Shown here piece by piece: positions 7,824 through 16,542 of a stretch of DNA of 34,322 nucleotides. Position 1 is the stretch's first letter. Every line of letters begins with the position of its first letter. The stretch comes from Oscillospiraceae bacterium (GTDB taxonomy: Bacteria; Bacillota; Clostridia; Oscillospirales; Ruminococcaceae): contig JALEJQ010000104.1 of assembly GCA_022769565.1 (NCBI GenBank), forward strand, positions 1-34,322. Direction: 5' to 3'. The notes below the pieces were generated by a model, which saw only the letters and a program-made list of their open reading frames with translations, ran no database searches and was not told where the DNA came from. A program made the translations under genes and the position numbers.

Positions 7824-8465
7824 ATGGCTAACGTTAAGAACGATAAGGCTGCAAGCGTAAAAGCAGAGGATGCTGTTAAGGAAGTAAAGGCTCCCGAAGT
7901 TGCTGCAGAAGCTCCCAAGGCTGACGTTAAGAAGGCAGAAGCTCCCAAGGCTGAGAAGCCTGCTGCTCCCAAGGCTGAAGAAAAGAAGCCTGCTGCAAAG
8001 AAGCCTGCAAAGACCGCTCCTGCTGAAAAGAAAACTGCTGAAAAGGCTGCTGCAAAGAAGCCTGCCGCTAAGAAGCCCGCAGAAAAGAAGCCCACAGAAA
8101 AGAAGCCCACAGAAAAGAAGACGTCCGGAAGAAAGGCTGCTGCAAAGGCTGCTACATATGATTCCGTAGTTGCAGAAGCTAAGAAGAAGTTTGCTTCCGC
8201 AAAGACAGCTAAGATCAAGTATCCTATCGCTGCAAACTTTGAGCTTGCTCCCAACGAGATCTTCTACGTTTACATCGGTGAAGCAGGCGTTGCTGTTGAG
8301 CCTTACAAATATGATGATTACGACATCTACTTCAGAACAGACGCTGAGACTCTTACTCAGGTTCTTACAGGCAAGAAGGGCATCATTGACGCTCTTGCTG
8401 ACGGTTCTGTTAAGCTCGACGGAAACACCAAGAAGGCAGTTCTCTTTATTGACGCTGCATTCTAA
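7824..8465 (+). CDS. Lys/Ala/Pro-rich protein with a C-terminal DUF6465-like domain, 213 aa
   Basis: Residues about 15-110 are a low-complexity tract of AAKKP, EAPKA and EKKPT units, strongly basic and like the tail of histone H1 or bacterial Hc1-type proteins. The last 95 or so residues form a compact domain (KYPIAANFELAPNEIFYVYIG, DIYFRTDAE, final LFIDAAF) that I associate, without certainty, with DUF6465 of Clostridia. At DNA level the tail contains an exact tandem of a 15-bp unit at 8091-8105 and 8106-8120. The function is unknown; nucleic-acid binding by the basic tail is an inference. Start: ATG 7824 behind GGAGG (7811-7815), in preference to an in-frame ATG at 7809 that overlaps the ribosome site. 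Strong promoter and terminator suggest high monocistronic expression. Confidence 0.85.
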   Translation: MANVKNDKAASVKAEDAVKEVKAPEVAAEAPKADVKKAEAPKAEKPAAPKAEEKKPAAKKPAKTAPAEKKTAEKAAAKKPAAKKPAEKKPTEKKPTEKKTSGRKAAAKAATYDSVVAEAKKKFASAKTAKIKYPIAANFELAPNEIFYVYIGEAGVAVEPYKYDDYDIYFRTDAETLTQVLTGKKGIIDALADGSVKLDGNTKKAVLFIDAAF

Positions 8466-8491
8466 GCCGCAACAACAAAACAGTTATCCCT

Positions 8492-8520
8492 GCGCCGCAT
8501 TTTTATGCGGCGCTTTGCTT
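8492..8520 (+). terminator. Terminator of the Lys/Ala/Pro-rich protein gene
   Basis: GCGCCGCAT (8492-8500) and ATGCGGCGC (8505-8513) form a perfect 9-bp stem with a TTTT loop, followed by TTTGCTTT. Confidence 0.8.
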
Positions 8521-8531
8521 TGGGTGGTAAA

Positions 8532-9113
8532 TTGATATATTATACATTTTTAAGCGATGAATATTACGGAAGATTCAAAAACGCTCACGAAGGCGAACAC
8601 GCTGCGGCAATGGCGCTGCTTGAAAAGGCTGTTAAAAAAGAATACGGTCTTGACAGGCTTCCCGAAATCGTCAAGGGTGAACACGGCAAGCCTTACTTCA
8701 AAGACAGCAGCATAAAATTCAGCCTTTCACACTGCAAGGGAATGGCGGTCTGCGCTGTTTACCAAAAGGAAACGGGAATTGACTGCGAAGGCTGCGGAAG
8801 GACGAATTTCAGGGCAGCAAAAAGGTTCTTTACGGCGGAGGAATTTGCGGAACTTGAAGAAGCGGAGGAAAAGGAACGCTCCCGTGTTCTTGCAGAGATA
8901 TGGACAGCAAAAGAGGCTTACGGAAAGGCATTGGGCACGGGTCTTTTCGGCGGACTTTCCGAGATCACGCTTATGAACAGGGAAAAAGCCGGTGATATTT
9001 GTCTAAAACAGTTCCGTATTTACCGTGATAAAGAGGAATTTATCCTTACTGCGGCGCTTTTGGGCGAAAAAATTACGGATAACGAGCCTGTTTTCTGTGA
9101 AATCTTATTATAA
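8532..9113 (+). CDS. Sfp-type 4'-phosphopantetheinyl transferase, 193 aa
   Basis: Transfers phosphopantetheine from CoA to a carrier-protein Ser. The family signature is complete: IKFSLSHCKG (61-70), GIDCE (82-86, Mg-binding Asp84) and WTAKEAYGK (124-132, with Glu128 and Lys132). It is a shorter Sfp-like form. Whether it serves fatty acid ACP or a secondary-metabolite carrier cannot be told; no carrier gene is nearby. Start: TTG at 8532 behind GGTGG; the in-frame ATG at 8505 lies inside the preceding terminator stem and would have no ribosome site. No promoter is obvious, so expression may rely on read-through of that terminator. Confidence 0.88.
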   Translation: MIYYTFLSDEYYGRFKNAHEGEHAAAMALLEKAVKKEYGLDRLPEIVKGEHGKPYFKDSSIKFSLSHCKGMAVCAVYQKETGIDCEGCGRTNFRAAKRFFTAEEFAELEEAEEKERSRVLAEIWTAKEAYGKALGTGLFGGLSEITLMNREKAGDICLKQFRIYRDKEEFILTAALLGEKITDNEPVFCEILL

Positions 9114-9136
9114 ATGTTAATAAATATAAAAAATGC

Positions 9137-9165
9137 TTGCATTTTTCTTTCGTATGTGATATAAT
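9137..9165 (+). promoter_or_regulatory. Sigma-A promoter of the rimP-nusA-infB operon
   Basis: TTGCAT (9137-9142), 17 bases, TATAAT (9160-9165), leader of about 100 nt. A short AGGGG/CCCCT hairpin (about 9223-9244) followed by ACTTTTTT lies just before the rimP ribosome site and could act as a weak attenuator. Confidence 0.75.
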
Positions 9166-9272
9166 ATATGTAAAGTGATCATTATGAAGAAAGGCTGGAG
9201 CAATCCGGTCTTTTGTGTTTGTATAGGGGTTTTTAAAATTCCCCTGTAAACTTTTTTGAAAGGAAGGATCAA

Positions 9273-9797
9273 ATGGCGGAAACCAAAAGCAAAAAAGGCA
9301 AAGGCGGAAACACAGCCGCAATGGTCAGCGAAATGGTAAGACCCATTACGGACGAACTGGGGCTTATTCTCTGGGACGTTGTGTTTGAAAAGGAGGGGGC
9401 TTACTGGTACCTGCGTGTTTTCATTGACCGTGACGATGATATGCCAAGTATGGACGACTGCGAGAATGTCACCCGTCCTCTTTCAAAGCTGCTGGACGAG
9501 AAGGATCCTATCGAGCAGAGCTACATTCTTGAAGTGGGTTCACCCGGAATAGGCAGAGAGCTTAAAAAGGAGGAGCATTTCCTGCGCTACCTTGAATGCC
9601 CCGTAAGGGTACGCTTTATACGGGAAAACGAAAAGGGCGAAAAGGAGATCATCGCCGCACTTAAAGAATACAATAAGGATACGATAACCGTTATGGCGGA
9701 CGGTGAGGAAAGCGTTATAAAGCTTGCCGACACCGCTTTCGTCAAGCTTGCCGATGATGAGGACCTCTTTGACGAGGACAACGGCGAAGAAGAATAA
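9273..9797 (+). CDS. rimP: Ribosome maturation factor RimP, 174 aa
   Basis: Assists assembly of the 30S subunit. The N-terminal alpha/beta domain has the GLILWDVVFEKEGAYWYLRVFIDR pattern, followed by the family signature LEVGSPGIGREL (canonical form LEVSSPGLDRPL) and the C-terminal SH3-like domain. A short Lys/Gly-rich N-terminal extension and an acidic tail (DEDLFDEDNGEEE) flank it. First gene of the conserved rimP-nusA-ylxR-ylxQ-infB-rbfA cluster; ATG at 9273 behind AAGGAAGGA. Confidence 0.95.
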   Translation: MAETKSKKGKGGNTAAMVSEMVRPITDELGLILWDVVFEKEGAYWYLRVFIDRDDDMPSMDDCENVTRPLSKLLDEKDPIEQSYILEVGSPGIGRELKKEEHFLRYLECPVRVRFIRENEKGEKEIIAALKEYNKDTITVMADGEESVIKLADTAFVKLADDEDLFDEDNGEEE

Positions 9798-9840
9798 TGG
9801 GATTTATATATAAATAATGCTTCAGGAGGAATCAGGAAAA

Positions 9841-10929
9841 ATGAGCAGAGGCAAATCAAAGGAATTAAACAAGGAACAGGATTTCACAAAAGAGTTTTTC
9901 GCCGCACTTGAACAGCTTGCCGAGGAAAATTCCATATCTATGGACAGTCTGGTTGAAAAGATAAGCCAGGCAATACTTAAAGCTGTGAAAAAGGAATACG
10001 ACTACTGCGATGATTTCGTTGTAAACATCGACCCGGAGAAAAACATCTTCGACGTATGCGTTCTCAGAACGGTAGTTGACGATGAGCCTATCGACCTTAA
10101 CGAGATCAACATCGACGAGGCAAGAGCAGTATGCGACCCAAATGCACAGCTTGGCGACAGAGTACCCTTCAAGCTCTCCCCTGCCAAGTTCGGACGTGTT
10201 GCGGCGCAGCAGGCAAAGCAGTCCATTCACCACGATATGAAGAGCATCGAGCGCGACAAGCTCATAAACCAGTTCAAGGACAAGGAACATGAAGCTGTTT
10301 CCGCTACGGTACAGAAGATCGAGCCAGGCACGGGCAACATCACTCTTACCATTGACAAGAACGAGGTTTATCTTCTCAAAAACGAGCAGATACCCGGAGA
10401 GGTGCTTAAGGAGGGTCAGATAGTAAAGGTCTATGTCTGCGGAATAATCAATCCCGACAGACGTCCTGCCGTAAAGATCTCAAGAAAGCACAACGACCTT
10501 GTAAAGCGTCTTTTTGAGCTTGAGATACCCGAAATTTACGACGGCACAGTTGAGGTCAAGTCCATTGCAAGAGAAGCAGGCTCCAGAACAAAGATAGCCG
10601 TTTGCTCCAAGGACCCCAACGTCGACCCCGTAGGTGCCTGCATAGGTCCTAAGCACTCCAGAATAGAAAAGATCGTTGAGGAGCTTAACGGTGAAAAGAT
10701 AGACATTATCGTTTACGACGAGGATCTTTCCGTATTTATCGCACACGCACTTGCTCCTGCCGAAGTTATCAGCGTTACCGTTGACGACGAGGAAGAAAAG
10801 AAGTGCACAGTTATCGTACCCAACAATCAGCTTTCTCTTGCTATCGGAAACAAGGGTCAGAACGCCAAGCTGGCTGCAAGACTTACCGGCTGCAAGATAG
10901 ATATAAAGCCCGAAAATCCCATTGAATGA
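9841..10929 (+). CDS. nusA: Transcription factor NusA, 362 aa
   Basis: Binds RNA polymerase and nascent RNA, controlling pausing, termination and antitermination. The domains are in the usual order: N-terminal polymerase-binding domain (1-125), S1 (about 130-200, HEAVSATVQKIEPGTGNITLTI...), KH1 (about 225-290) and KH2 (about 300-360) with AIGNKGQNAKLAARL. The E. coli C-terminal acidic repeats are absent, as is normal for Firmicutes. The KH1 loop reads GPKHSRI instead of the usual GxxG form (GPKG/GMRG). Start: ATG at 9841 behind CAGGAGGA; an in-frame ATG at 9817 lacks a ribosome site. Confidence 0.95.
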   Translation: MSRGKSKELNKEQDFTKEFFAALEQLAEENSISMDSLVEKISQAILKAVKKEYDYCDDFVVNIDPEKNIFDVCVLRTVVDDEPIDLNEINIDEARAVCDPNAQLGDRVPFKLSPAKFGRVAAQQAKQSIHHDMKSIERDKLINQFKDKEHEAVSATVQKIEPGTGNITLTIDKNEVYLLKNEQIPGEVLKEGQIVKVYVCGIINPDRRPAVKISRKHNDLVKRLFELEIPEIYDGTVEVKSIAREAGSRTKIAVCSKDPNVDPVGACIGPKHSRIEKIVEELNGEKIDIIVYDEDLSVFIAHALAPAEVISVTVDDEEEKKCTVIVPNNQLSLAIGNKGQNAKLAARLTGCKIDIKPENPIE

Positions 10930-10941
10930 TCGGAGGTTATT

Positions 10942-11217
10942 ATGCCCGGCGTAAAAAAAACACCTATGAGAATGTGTCTCGGCTGCGGCGAAATGATGCC
11001 TAAGAGATCTATGATAAGAGTCGTAAAATCCCCCGAGGGCGAAATTTCTCTCGACCTTACGGGAAAGAAGGCAGGAAGGGGCGCTTACATCTGCCGCTCC
11101 TGCGAATGCTTTGAAAAGGCAAGGAAAGCAAGGAAGTTTGAAAAGGCTTTCTCCTGCCGCATTGAAGATGAGATATACGACAAAATGGAGGGTGAGCTTT
11201 CGGAAAATGAACAGTAA
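10942..11217 (+). CDS. ylxR: YlxR (DUF448) RNA-binding protein, 91 aa
   Basis: Small basic protein always found between nusA and infB in Firmicutes. The hallmarks are RMCLGCGEMMPK near the N-terminus and GRGAYICRSCECF, with Cys pairs and a conserved basic surface. YlxR family members have been described as nucleoid- or RNA-associated regulators, for example of RNase P activity and of glucose-responsive genes in Bacillus. It has a CGGAGG ribosome site and overlaps the start of ylxQ by 11 bases. Confidence 0.92.
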   Translation: MPGVKKTPMRMCLGCGEMMPKRSMIRVVKSPEGEISLDLTGKKAGRGAYICRSCECFEKARKARKFEKAFSCRIEDEIYDKMEGELSENEQ

Positions 11218-11527
11218 GCTTATCGGTCTTATCACCATTTGCCGCAAGGCAGGAAGAATGGTTATGGGCTTTGACCCGTCAAAGGAAGCTATCGAAAGCG
11301 GCAAAGCGTTTTCCGTTATCCTCGCTTCCGACATATCGCCCAAAACCGAAAAGGAAATCAGATTTTTTGCCGGCAAAAGAAACGTTCCCGTTGCGGTATC
11401 GGACTGCACAATAAATGAGTTCTACTGCAGTCTCGGAAAAAAAGTCGGCGTTATCGCTATATGCGACGAGGGCTTCTCGAAAAAGGCTCTTGCCCTTACA
11501 GAACAGAACAACGGGTCGGAAAAGTAA
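11207..11527 (+). CDS. ylxQ: YlxQ, L7Ae-family RNA-binding protein, 106 aa
   Basis: L7Ae/L30e/S12e/Gadd45 fold that recognises kink-turn RNA. Recognisable segments are KLIGLITICRKAGRMVMGFD at the N-terminus, the AFSVILASDISPKTEKEI strand-turn and the C-terminal GVIAICDEGFSKKAL helix. Cellular role is unsettled; a ribosome- or RNA-associated function is inferred from the fold and the operon. Start: ATG 11207 behind GGAGGGTGAG, inside the end of ylxR, which implies translational coupling. Confidence 0.92.
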   Translation: MNSKLIGLITICRKAGRMVMGFDPSKEAIESGKAFSVILASDISPKTEKEIRFFAGKRNVPVAVSDCTINEFYCSLGKKVGVIAICDEGFSKKALALTEQNNGSEK

Positions 11528-11548
11528 TTAATGGAGGTATTTCAGCCT

Positions 11549-14227
11549 ATGAGTAATGCTAAACAGCAGAAACAGAAGCTCAGTGATGTTGCAAAGGATC
11601 TCGGCGTAACAAATCAGGAGCTTATTGACCTTGTTAAAGAAAAATTTGACGCAGTGAAAAAGCCTGCGGCAAGCCTTACAAGCGATGAGATAAATTATAT
11701 TCTCGAACATTTTTCACAGAATAATCAGGTAGACAGCTTTGATGGCTATTTCGCTTCAAGAAACGCTCCCAAGCCTGCAAAGAAGGAAGCGCCCAAGGCT
11801 GAGAGCAAGTCTGCTCCCAAGAAAAAGCAGCCTAAGACGGAGGAAAAGCCTGCAGAAGCTGCAAAGGCTGCAGAGGCTCCCAAGGCTGCTGCCGAAAAGA
11901 AGCCTGCGGCTGCAAAACCTGCTCAGGAAAAGGCAGCTGCGGAGAAAGCACCTGCGGAAAAGCCTGCACAGAAGCCCAAGAACACGGAAGCTGCCGAAGC
12001 AAAGCCTAAGCAGCAGCCTGTTCAGCCCGTTAAGGAACCGCCCAAGCAGGAACCTAAGCCTGTTCCCGTAAACAACGCTCCTCAGCAGAACAAGGCTGAC
12101 CGCTTCAACGCTCAGCAGGTACTCAAAGCCACCGAGCAGAAGAACAAGAAGCCTCAGGAACACAAAAAGCCTCAGGAACAGCAAAACAGCAGCAAGACAA
12201 AGCTGGATATAAAGTTTGCGGACGCATCTTCAAGTGTTGTTGACCAGAAGATCCATAAGGTAGACACAAGAGGCTCTTATGTTGAGATGGATAAGTACAA
12301 CGAAAAGTACGACAACATGGCCAACGTTTCAGGCGGCGGAAAGCACAAGGACAATTTCTCCAAGAAGCAGAAGCTGACACAGAAGTCACAGCAGAGAAAG
12401 AGCCAGCAGTATTCCAGCAAGCACGAAACGGAAGCCGAGAAGCTCCGCCGTCTTGAACTTGAAAGAGCAAGAAAGCAGCAGCTTAAAGTCCTTATCCCCG
12501 ATGAGATAGTTGTTTCCGAGCTTGCTTCAAGACTTAAAGTTACCGCTACCGAAGTTATCAAGAAGCTGATGGGTCTTGGCGAAATGTGCACCATAAATCA
12601 GGTCATCGACTTTGACACCGCTTCTCTCGTTGCGGAAGAGCTTGGCGCAAAGGTTGAAAAGGAAGTTATCGTTACCATTGAAGAGCGTCTTATCGACGAT
12701 TCCGACGATGACGGCGAGGGTGTTGAAAGAGCGCCTGTAGTCGTTGTTATGGGTCACGTTGACCACGGAAAGACCTCCCTTCTTGACAAGATAAGAAACG
12801 CAAACGTTACTTCCACCGAAGCAGGCGGAATCACTCAGCACATCGGTGCTTACAGAGTAAATTACAACGGCAAGGACATCACCTTCCTTGACACACCGGG
12901 ACACGAAGCCTTCACAGCAATGCGAGCAAGAGGCGCTTCCATCACCGATATTGCTATCCTTGTAGTAGCTGCGGACGACGGAATAATGCCCCAGACCGTT
13001 GAAGCAATAAACCACGCAAAGGCTGCAGGCGTTTCCATAATCGTTGCAATAAACAAAATGGATAAGCCGGGCGCAAACCCCGACAATGTAAAGCAGCAGC
13101 TTACCGAACACGGACTTGTAATTGAAGAATGGGGCGGAGATGTTATCTGCGTTCCCGTTTCCGCAAAAACAGGCGATGGCATTGACGACCTGCTCGAAAA
13201 CGTGCTTCTCGTTGCGGAAGTTGCAGAGCTTAAAGCCAACCCCAACCGTCTTGCAAAGGGCGCTGTTATCGAAGCAAGACTTGACAAGGGCAGAGGTCCT
13301 ATCGCAACTCTCCTTGTTCAGAACGGTACGCTTCATACGGGCGACATCATCATTGCAGGAACAGCTGTCGGTCGTGTAAGAGTTATGACAAACGACCAGG
13401 GCAAGGTGGTAAAGGAAGCAGGTCCTTCCTACCCCGTAGAGATAACAGGTCTTGCGGAAGTTCCCGCTGCAGGCGACACCTTCAACGCCGTAGAGGACGA
13501 ACGCCTTGCAAGAGAGCTTGTTGAACAGCGTAAGCACGAAGCAAAGCAGGAGCAGTTCAAGCAGTATCAGAAGGTTACTCTCGACAACCTGTTCAGCCAG
13601 ATCGAACAGGGCGAGATCAAGGAGCTGCCCATTATAGTCAAGGCTGACGTTCAGGGCTCGGTTGAAGCTGTTAAGCAGTCACTTGAAAAACTCAGCAATG
13701 AGGAAGTAAGAGTTAAAGTTATCCACGGCGGCGTTGGTGCAGTTTCCGAGAGCGACGTTATGCTTGCTGACGCTTCAAACGCTATCATCGTAGGCTTTAA
13801 CGTTCGTCCCGACCCTGTTGCGGAAGAAAATGCAAAGCGTGACGGCGTTGATATAAGACTTTACAGAATTATTTATGACGCAATTGAAGAAATTGAAACG
13901 GCTATGAAGGGTATGCTTGCTCCAAAGTTCAGAGAAGTTTCTCTCGGTCGTGTGGAAGTACGACAGGTTTACAAGATCTCCAACGTTGGTACAGTTTCCG
14001 GTTCTTACGTTTTAAGCGGCAAGATCACAAGAAACGCAGAAATAAGAGTTGTGCGTGACGGTATCATCATTGCCGACGACAAGATGTCCAGCCTTAAGCG
14101 CTTCAAGGACGACGTTAAGGAAGTTGCGGAAGGCTACGAGTGCGGAATCACTCTCGAAAAGTTCAACGATGTTAAGGTCGGAGATATTTTCGAGGCTTAT
14201 ATGATGGAAGAATACAAGGCTGACTGA
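11549..14227 (+). CDS. infB: Translation initiation factor IF-2, 892 aa
   Basis: GTPase that places initiator tRNA on the 30S subunit and promotes subunit joining. Order: first IF2_N module (about 10-55), a long Lys/Ala/Pro/Glu/Gln-rich linker (about 70-300), second IF2_N module (about 310-365), G domain with GHVDHGKT (402-409), DTPGH (448-452), NKMD (502-505) and a VSAKTGDGI block, then the beta-barrel domain II, domain III and the C-terminal fMet-tRNA-binding domain. Start: ATG at 11549, because GGAGG at 11533-11537 is its ribosome site; the ATG at 11531 overlaps that site and has none of its own. The linker composition resembles the tail of the protein at 7824-8465. Confidence 0.97.
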   Translation: MSNAKQQKQKLSDVAKDLGVTNQELIDLVKEKFDAVKKPAASLTSDEINYILEHFSQNNQVDSFDGYFASRNAPKPAKKEAPKAESKSAPKKKQPKTEEKPAEAAKAAEAPKAAAEKKPAAAKPAQEKAAAEKAPAEKPAQKPKNTEAAEAKPKQQPVQPVKEPPKQEPKPVPVNNAPQQNKADRFNAQQVLKATEQKNKKPQEHKKPQEQQNSSKTKLDIKFADASSSVVDQKIHKVDTRGSYVEMDKYNEKYDNMANVSGGGKHKDNFSKKQKLTQKSQQRKSQQYSSKHETEAEKLRRLELERARKQQLKVLIPDEIVVSELASRLKVTATEVIKKLMGLGEMCTINQVIDFDTASLVAEELGAKVEKEVIVTIEERLIDDSDDDGEGVERAPVVVVMGHVDHGKTSLLDKIRNANVTSTEAGGITQHIGAYRVNYNGKDITFLDTPGHEAFTAMRARGASITDIAILVVAADDGIMPQTVEAINHAKAAGVSIIVAINKMDKPGANPDNVKQQLTEHGLVIEEWGGDVICVPVSAKTGDGIDDLLENVLLVAEVAELKANPNRLAKGAVIEARLDKGRGPIATLLVQNGTLHTGDIIIAGTAVGRVRVMTNDQGKVVKEAGPSYPVEITGLAEVPAAGDTFNAVEDERLARELVEQRKHEAKQEQFKQYQKVTLDNLFSQIEQGEIKELPIIVKADVQGSVEAVKQSLEKLSNEEVRVKVIHGGVGAVSESDVMLADASNAIIVGFNVRPDPVAEENAKRDGVDIRLYRIIYDAIEEIETAMKGMLAPKFREVSLGRVEVRQVYKISNVGTVSGSYVLSGKITRNAEIRVVRDGIIIADDKMSSLKRFKDDVKEVAEGYECGITLEKFNDVKVGDIFEAYMMEEYKAD

Positions 14228-14266
14228 CCTGTTTCGGAGCATCACGCTCCATAAAAAGGAGTTATT

Positions 14267-14650
14267 ATGGCAAATTTTAAAAATCAGCGTCTCTCCGAGG
14301 ACATTATGAGGGAGATCGCAGGTCTTATAAGGGAACGTGTAAAGGACCCGAGAGTAAATTCTATGGCTGTTTCGGTCGTAAGAGTTGAGCTTTCGGGGGA
14401 CAGCTCCCACTGCAAGGTTTTCATTTCAAGCTTTAACGGCGTGGAGGACGCAAGGAACGCCGTTAAGGGTCTTGAAAGCGCTTCGGGAATGATAAGGAAG
14501 GAAGTTACCAACAAGCTTCACATAAGAAGATGTCCCGAGCTTCACTTTATCCCCGACAATTCAATAGAGCATTCCGCTGAGATCTCAAAAATGCTGAACG
14601 ACATTCTCCCTGCTTCCGATGCTTCGGACAACACCGAAACGGAAGAATAA
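14267..14650 (+). CDS. rbfA: Ribosome-binding factor RbfA, 127 aa
   Basis: KH-fold factor for late 30S assembly and 16S 5'-end maturation. Family features: the N-terminal RLSEDIMREIAGLIRERVKDPR helix, VNSMAVSVVRVELSGD and the C-terminal RRCPELHFIPDNSIEHSAEI block, close to the usual PEL-F--D-s-e---I signature. AAAAGGAG ribosome site; follows infB by 39 bases and precedes nrnA by 14. Confidence 0.95.
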   Translation: MANFKNQRLSEDIMREIAGLIRERVKDPRVNSMAVSVVRVELSGDSSHCKVFISSFNGVEDARNAVKGLESASGMIRKEVTNKLHIRRCPELHFIPDNSIEHSAEISKMLNDILPASDASDNTETEE

Positions 14651-14664
14651 AAGGTTGTGATTTT

Positions 14665-15615
14665 TTGCAGATAACTTACAGAGAAGCCGCAGAGTTTCTC
14701 AGAAACAATGACAATTATTATATCCTTACTCACGGCACTCCCGATGGCGACACCATAGGAAGCGGCTTCGGACTTTGCGGCATACTCCGCAAAATGGGCA
14801 AAAAAGCCAACGTTTACTGCTCCGACCCTCTTCCGAGAAGATACGATTTTATGTACGAAGGCTATGAGGAACTGCCCTTTGAGCCGAAAGCTATAGTTGC
14901 GGTGGACGTTGCAGACCCGAAGCTGCTTGGACAAAAGCTGTCGGTCTACAAGGATAAGGTTGACCTTTGCATTGACCACCATATCTCCAACACAGGCTAT
15001 GCCGCAAGAACCCTTGTTGAGCCTGATGCGGCGGCGGCTTGTCAGGTGATATACCGCCTTTTGTCGGAAGAAAAGCTGACCGAACCCGACACGCACATTG
15101 CCCGGTGCCTTTACACGGGAATAGCTACGGACACAGGCTGCTTCCGCTTCGACAGCACCTCCCCCGAAACGCACATTGCCGCTGCGGAGCTTATGAGATA
15201 CGATATTGAGGCAGGAAAGATAAACCGCCGTATGTTTGAACAGAAAAGCAAGGCAAGACTTGCTGTTGAGCAGTATATTCTCGGCAATATTGAGTATTAT
15301 TTTGAGGACAGATGCGCCGTTGCAGCGGTGACCCTTGAAGAAATGGCTGCAACAGGTCTGCCTGCTGACGAATTTGAAGGACTTGCAAGCCTTACTACCC
15401 TCCTTGAAACGGTTGAGGTAGGCGTTATTATCCGCCAGAAGGAAGAGCATAAGTTCAAGGTTTCAATGCGTTCGGCAGGCGATACGGACGTTTCCGAGCT
15501 TTGCCGCAGATTCGGCGGCGGCGGTCATGTCAAGGCGGCAGGCTGCACCTTTGAAACTACTCTTGAAGATGCAAAAAAACAGGTTCTCGAAGCCCTTTCG
15601 GAGTTGTTCACATGA
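14665..15615 (+). CDS. nrnA: NrnA-like DHH phosphoesterase (nanoRNase/pAp phosphatase), 316 aa
   Basis: DHH domain with ILTHGTPDGDTIGSG (metal-binding His and Asp residues), AVDVAD and CIDHHISN, then DHHA1 with FGGGGHVKAAGC. NrnA proteins degrade 2-5 nt RNAs and 3'-phosphoadenosine 5'-phosphate; some relatives act on linear or cyclic dinucleotides. Conserved position between rbfA and truB in Firmicutes. Start: TTG at 14665 with AAGGTTGTG upstream; no ATG in frame is better placed. The last codons overlap truB by four bases (ATGA), so the two are translationally coupled. Confidence 0.9.
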   Translation: MQITYREAAEFLRNNDNYYILTHGTPDGDTIGSGFGLCGILRKMGKKANVYCSDPLPRRYDFMYEGYEELPFEPKAIVAVDVADPKLLGQKLSVYKDKVDLCIDHHISNTGYAARTLVEPDAAAACQVIYRLLSEEKLTEPDTHIARCLYTGIATDTGCFRFDSTSPETHIAAAELMRYDIEAGKINRRMFEQKSKARLAVEQYILGNIEYYFEDRCAVAAVTLEEMAATGLPADEFEGLASLTTLLETVEVGVIIRQKEEHKFKVSMRSAGDTDVSELCRRFGGGGHVKAAGCTFETTLEDAKKQVLEALSELFT

Positions 15616-16529
15616 GCGGACTTAACGATGAGCTTAACGGAATTATCTGCGTGAACAAGCCTGCAGGCTTCACCTCCTTTGACGTTATTGCAAAAATGAG
15701 GGGGATACTGCGGCTGAAAAGGCTTGGTCACGCAGGAACTCTTGACCCTATGGCTACGGGAGTTCTCCCCGTTTTTGCGGGAAAAGCAACAAAAGCCTGT
15801 GATATTATCCCCGACAGGGATAAGGTATACGAAGCGGAGTTCCGCCTTGGACTTGTTACCGACACACAGGACATAAGCGGCAAGGTTACCGCCGAAAAAG
15901 ACCCTTCGGGCGTTACAGCGTCGGATATTGAAAAGGCTCTCGGAAATTTCCGTGGAGATATTATGCAGATACCGCCTATGTACTCCGCAGTTTCGGTCGG
16001 CGGAAAGCGGCTTTACGACCTTGCAAGGCAGGGCGTTGTTATCGACAGGGAGCCAAGACCCATAACGGTCTATTCCCTTGAACTTTTAGCTTACGACAGC
16101 GATTCCTGCACGGGAAAGCTGACAATTTCCTGCTCAAAGGGAACCTATATAAGAACACTTATAAACGACATAGGAGAAGCCTTAGGCTGCGGCGGCGTTA
16201 TGACTGCACTTGTGAGAACAAGAGCCTGCGGCTTCGGACTTGAGGACTGCGTTACCCTTGAAGAGCTGCAGCAGCTTGCGGACGAGGGAATTTCCGCAGA
16301 AAAATACCTCTGCCCCATTGACAGGGTGTTCGGAGATATGAAAAAGATAGTTCTTAACCCACATCAGGAACGGCTTTACCGAAACGGAGTGAGGCCGGAC
16401 ATAAGCAAAATGCGGTACAGCTTTGAAAACGGCGAAAAATACCGTGTTTACGCTGCTGACGGCGGCTTTATAGGTCTTGCCAAGGCGGACTGCGAAGCCG
16501 GAGAGCTTTCCGTTTATAAAAACTTCTGA
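15612..16529 (+). CDS. truB: tRNA pseudouridine(55) synthase TruB, 305 aa
   Basis: Makes pseudouridine 55 in the T-loop of tRNAs. N-terminal NGIICVNKPAGFTSFDV and the catalytic motif GHAGTLDPMATGVL with nucleophile Asp45 are intact; YSAVSVGGKRLYDLARQG and SCSKGTYIRTLINDIG follow. The C-terminal PUA-like part is short, as in other Firmicute members. ATGA overlap with nrnA upstream; 13 bases to ribF downstream. Confidence 0.95.
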   Translation: MSGLNDELNGIICVNKPAGFTSFDVIAKMRGILRLKRLGHAGTLDPMATGVLPVFAGKATKACDIIPDRDKVYEAEFRLGLVTDTQDISGKVTAEKDPSGVTASDIEKALGNFRGDIMQIPPMYSAVSVGGKRLYDLARQGVVIDREPRPITVYSLELLAYDSDSCTGKLTISCSKGTYIRTLINDIGEALGCGGVMTALVRTRACGFGLEDCVTLEELQQLADEGISAEKYLCPIDRVFGDMKKIVLNPHQERLYRNGVRPDISKMRYSFENGEKYRVYAADGGFIGLAKADCEAGELSVYKNF

Positions 16530-16542
16530 AATTTAACGAAGG

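Noticed and set aside
7900-8130. CRISPR-like or satellite repeat array in the Lys/Ala/Pro-rich gene
   Set aside because: The repeats are irregular, in frame and explained by protein low complexity; no spacer structure exists.
12527-13537. 336-codon open frame on the minus strand
   Set aside because: Antisense to the infB G domain; Cys-rich and without family resemblance.
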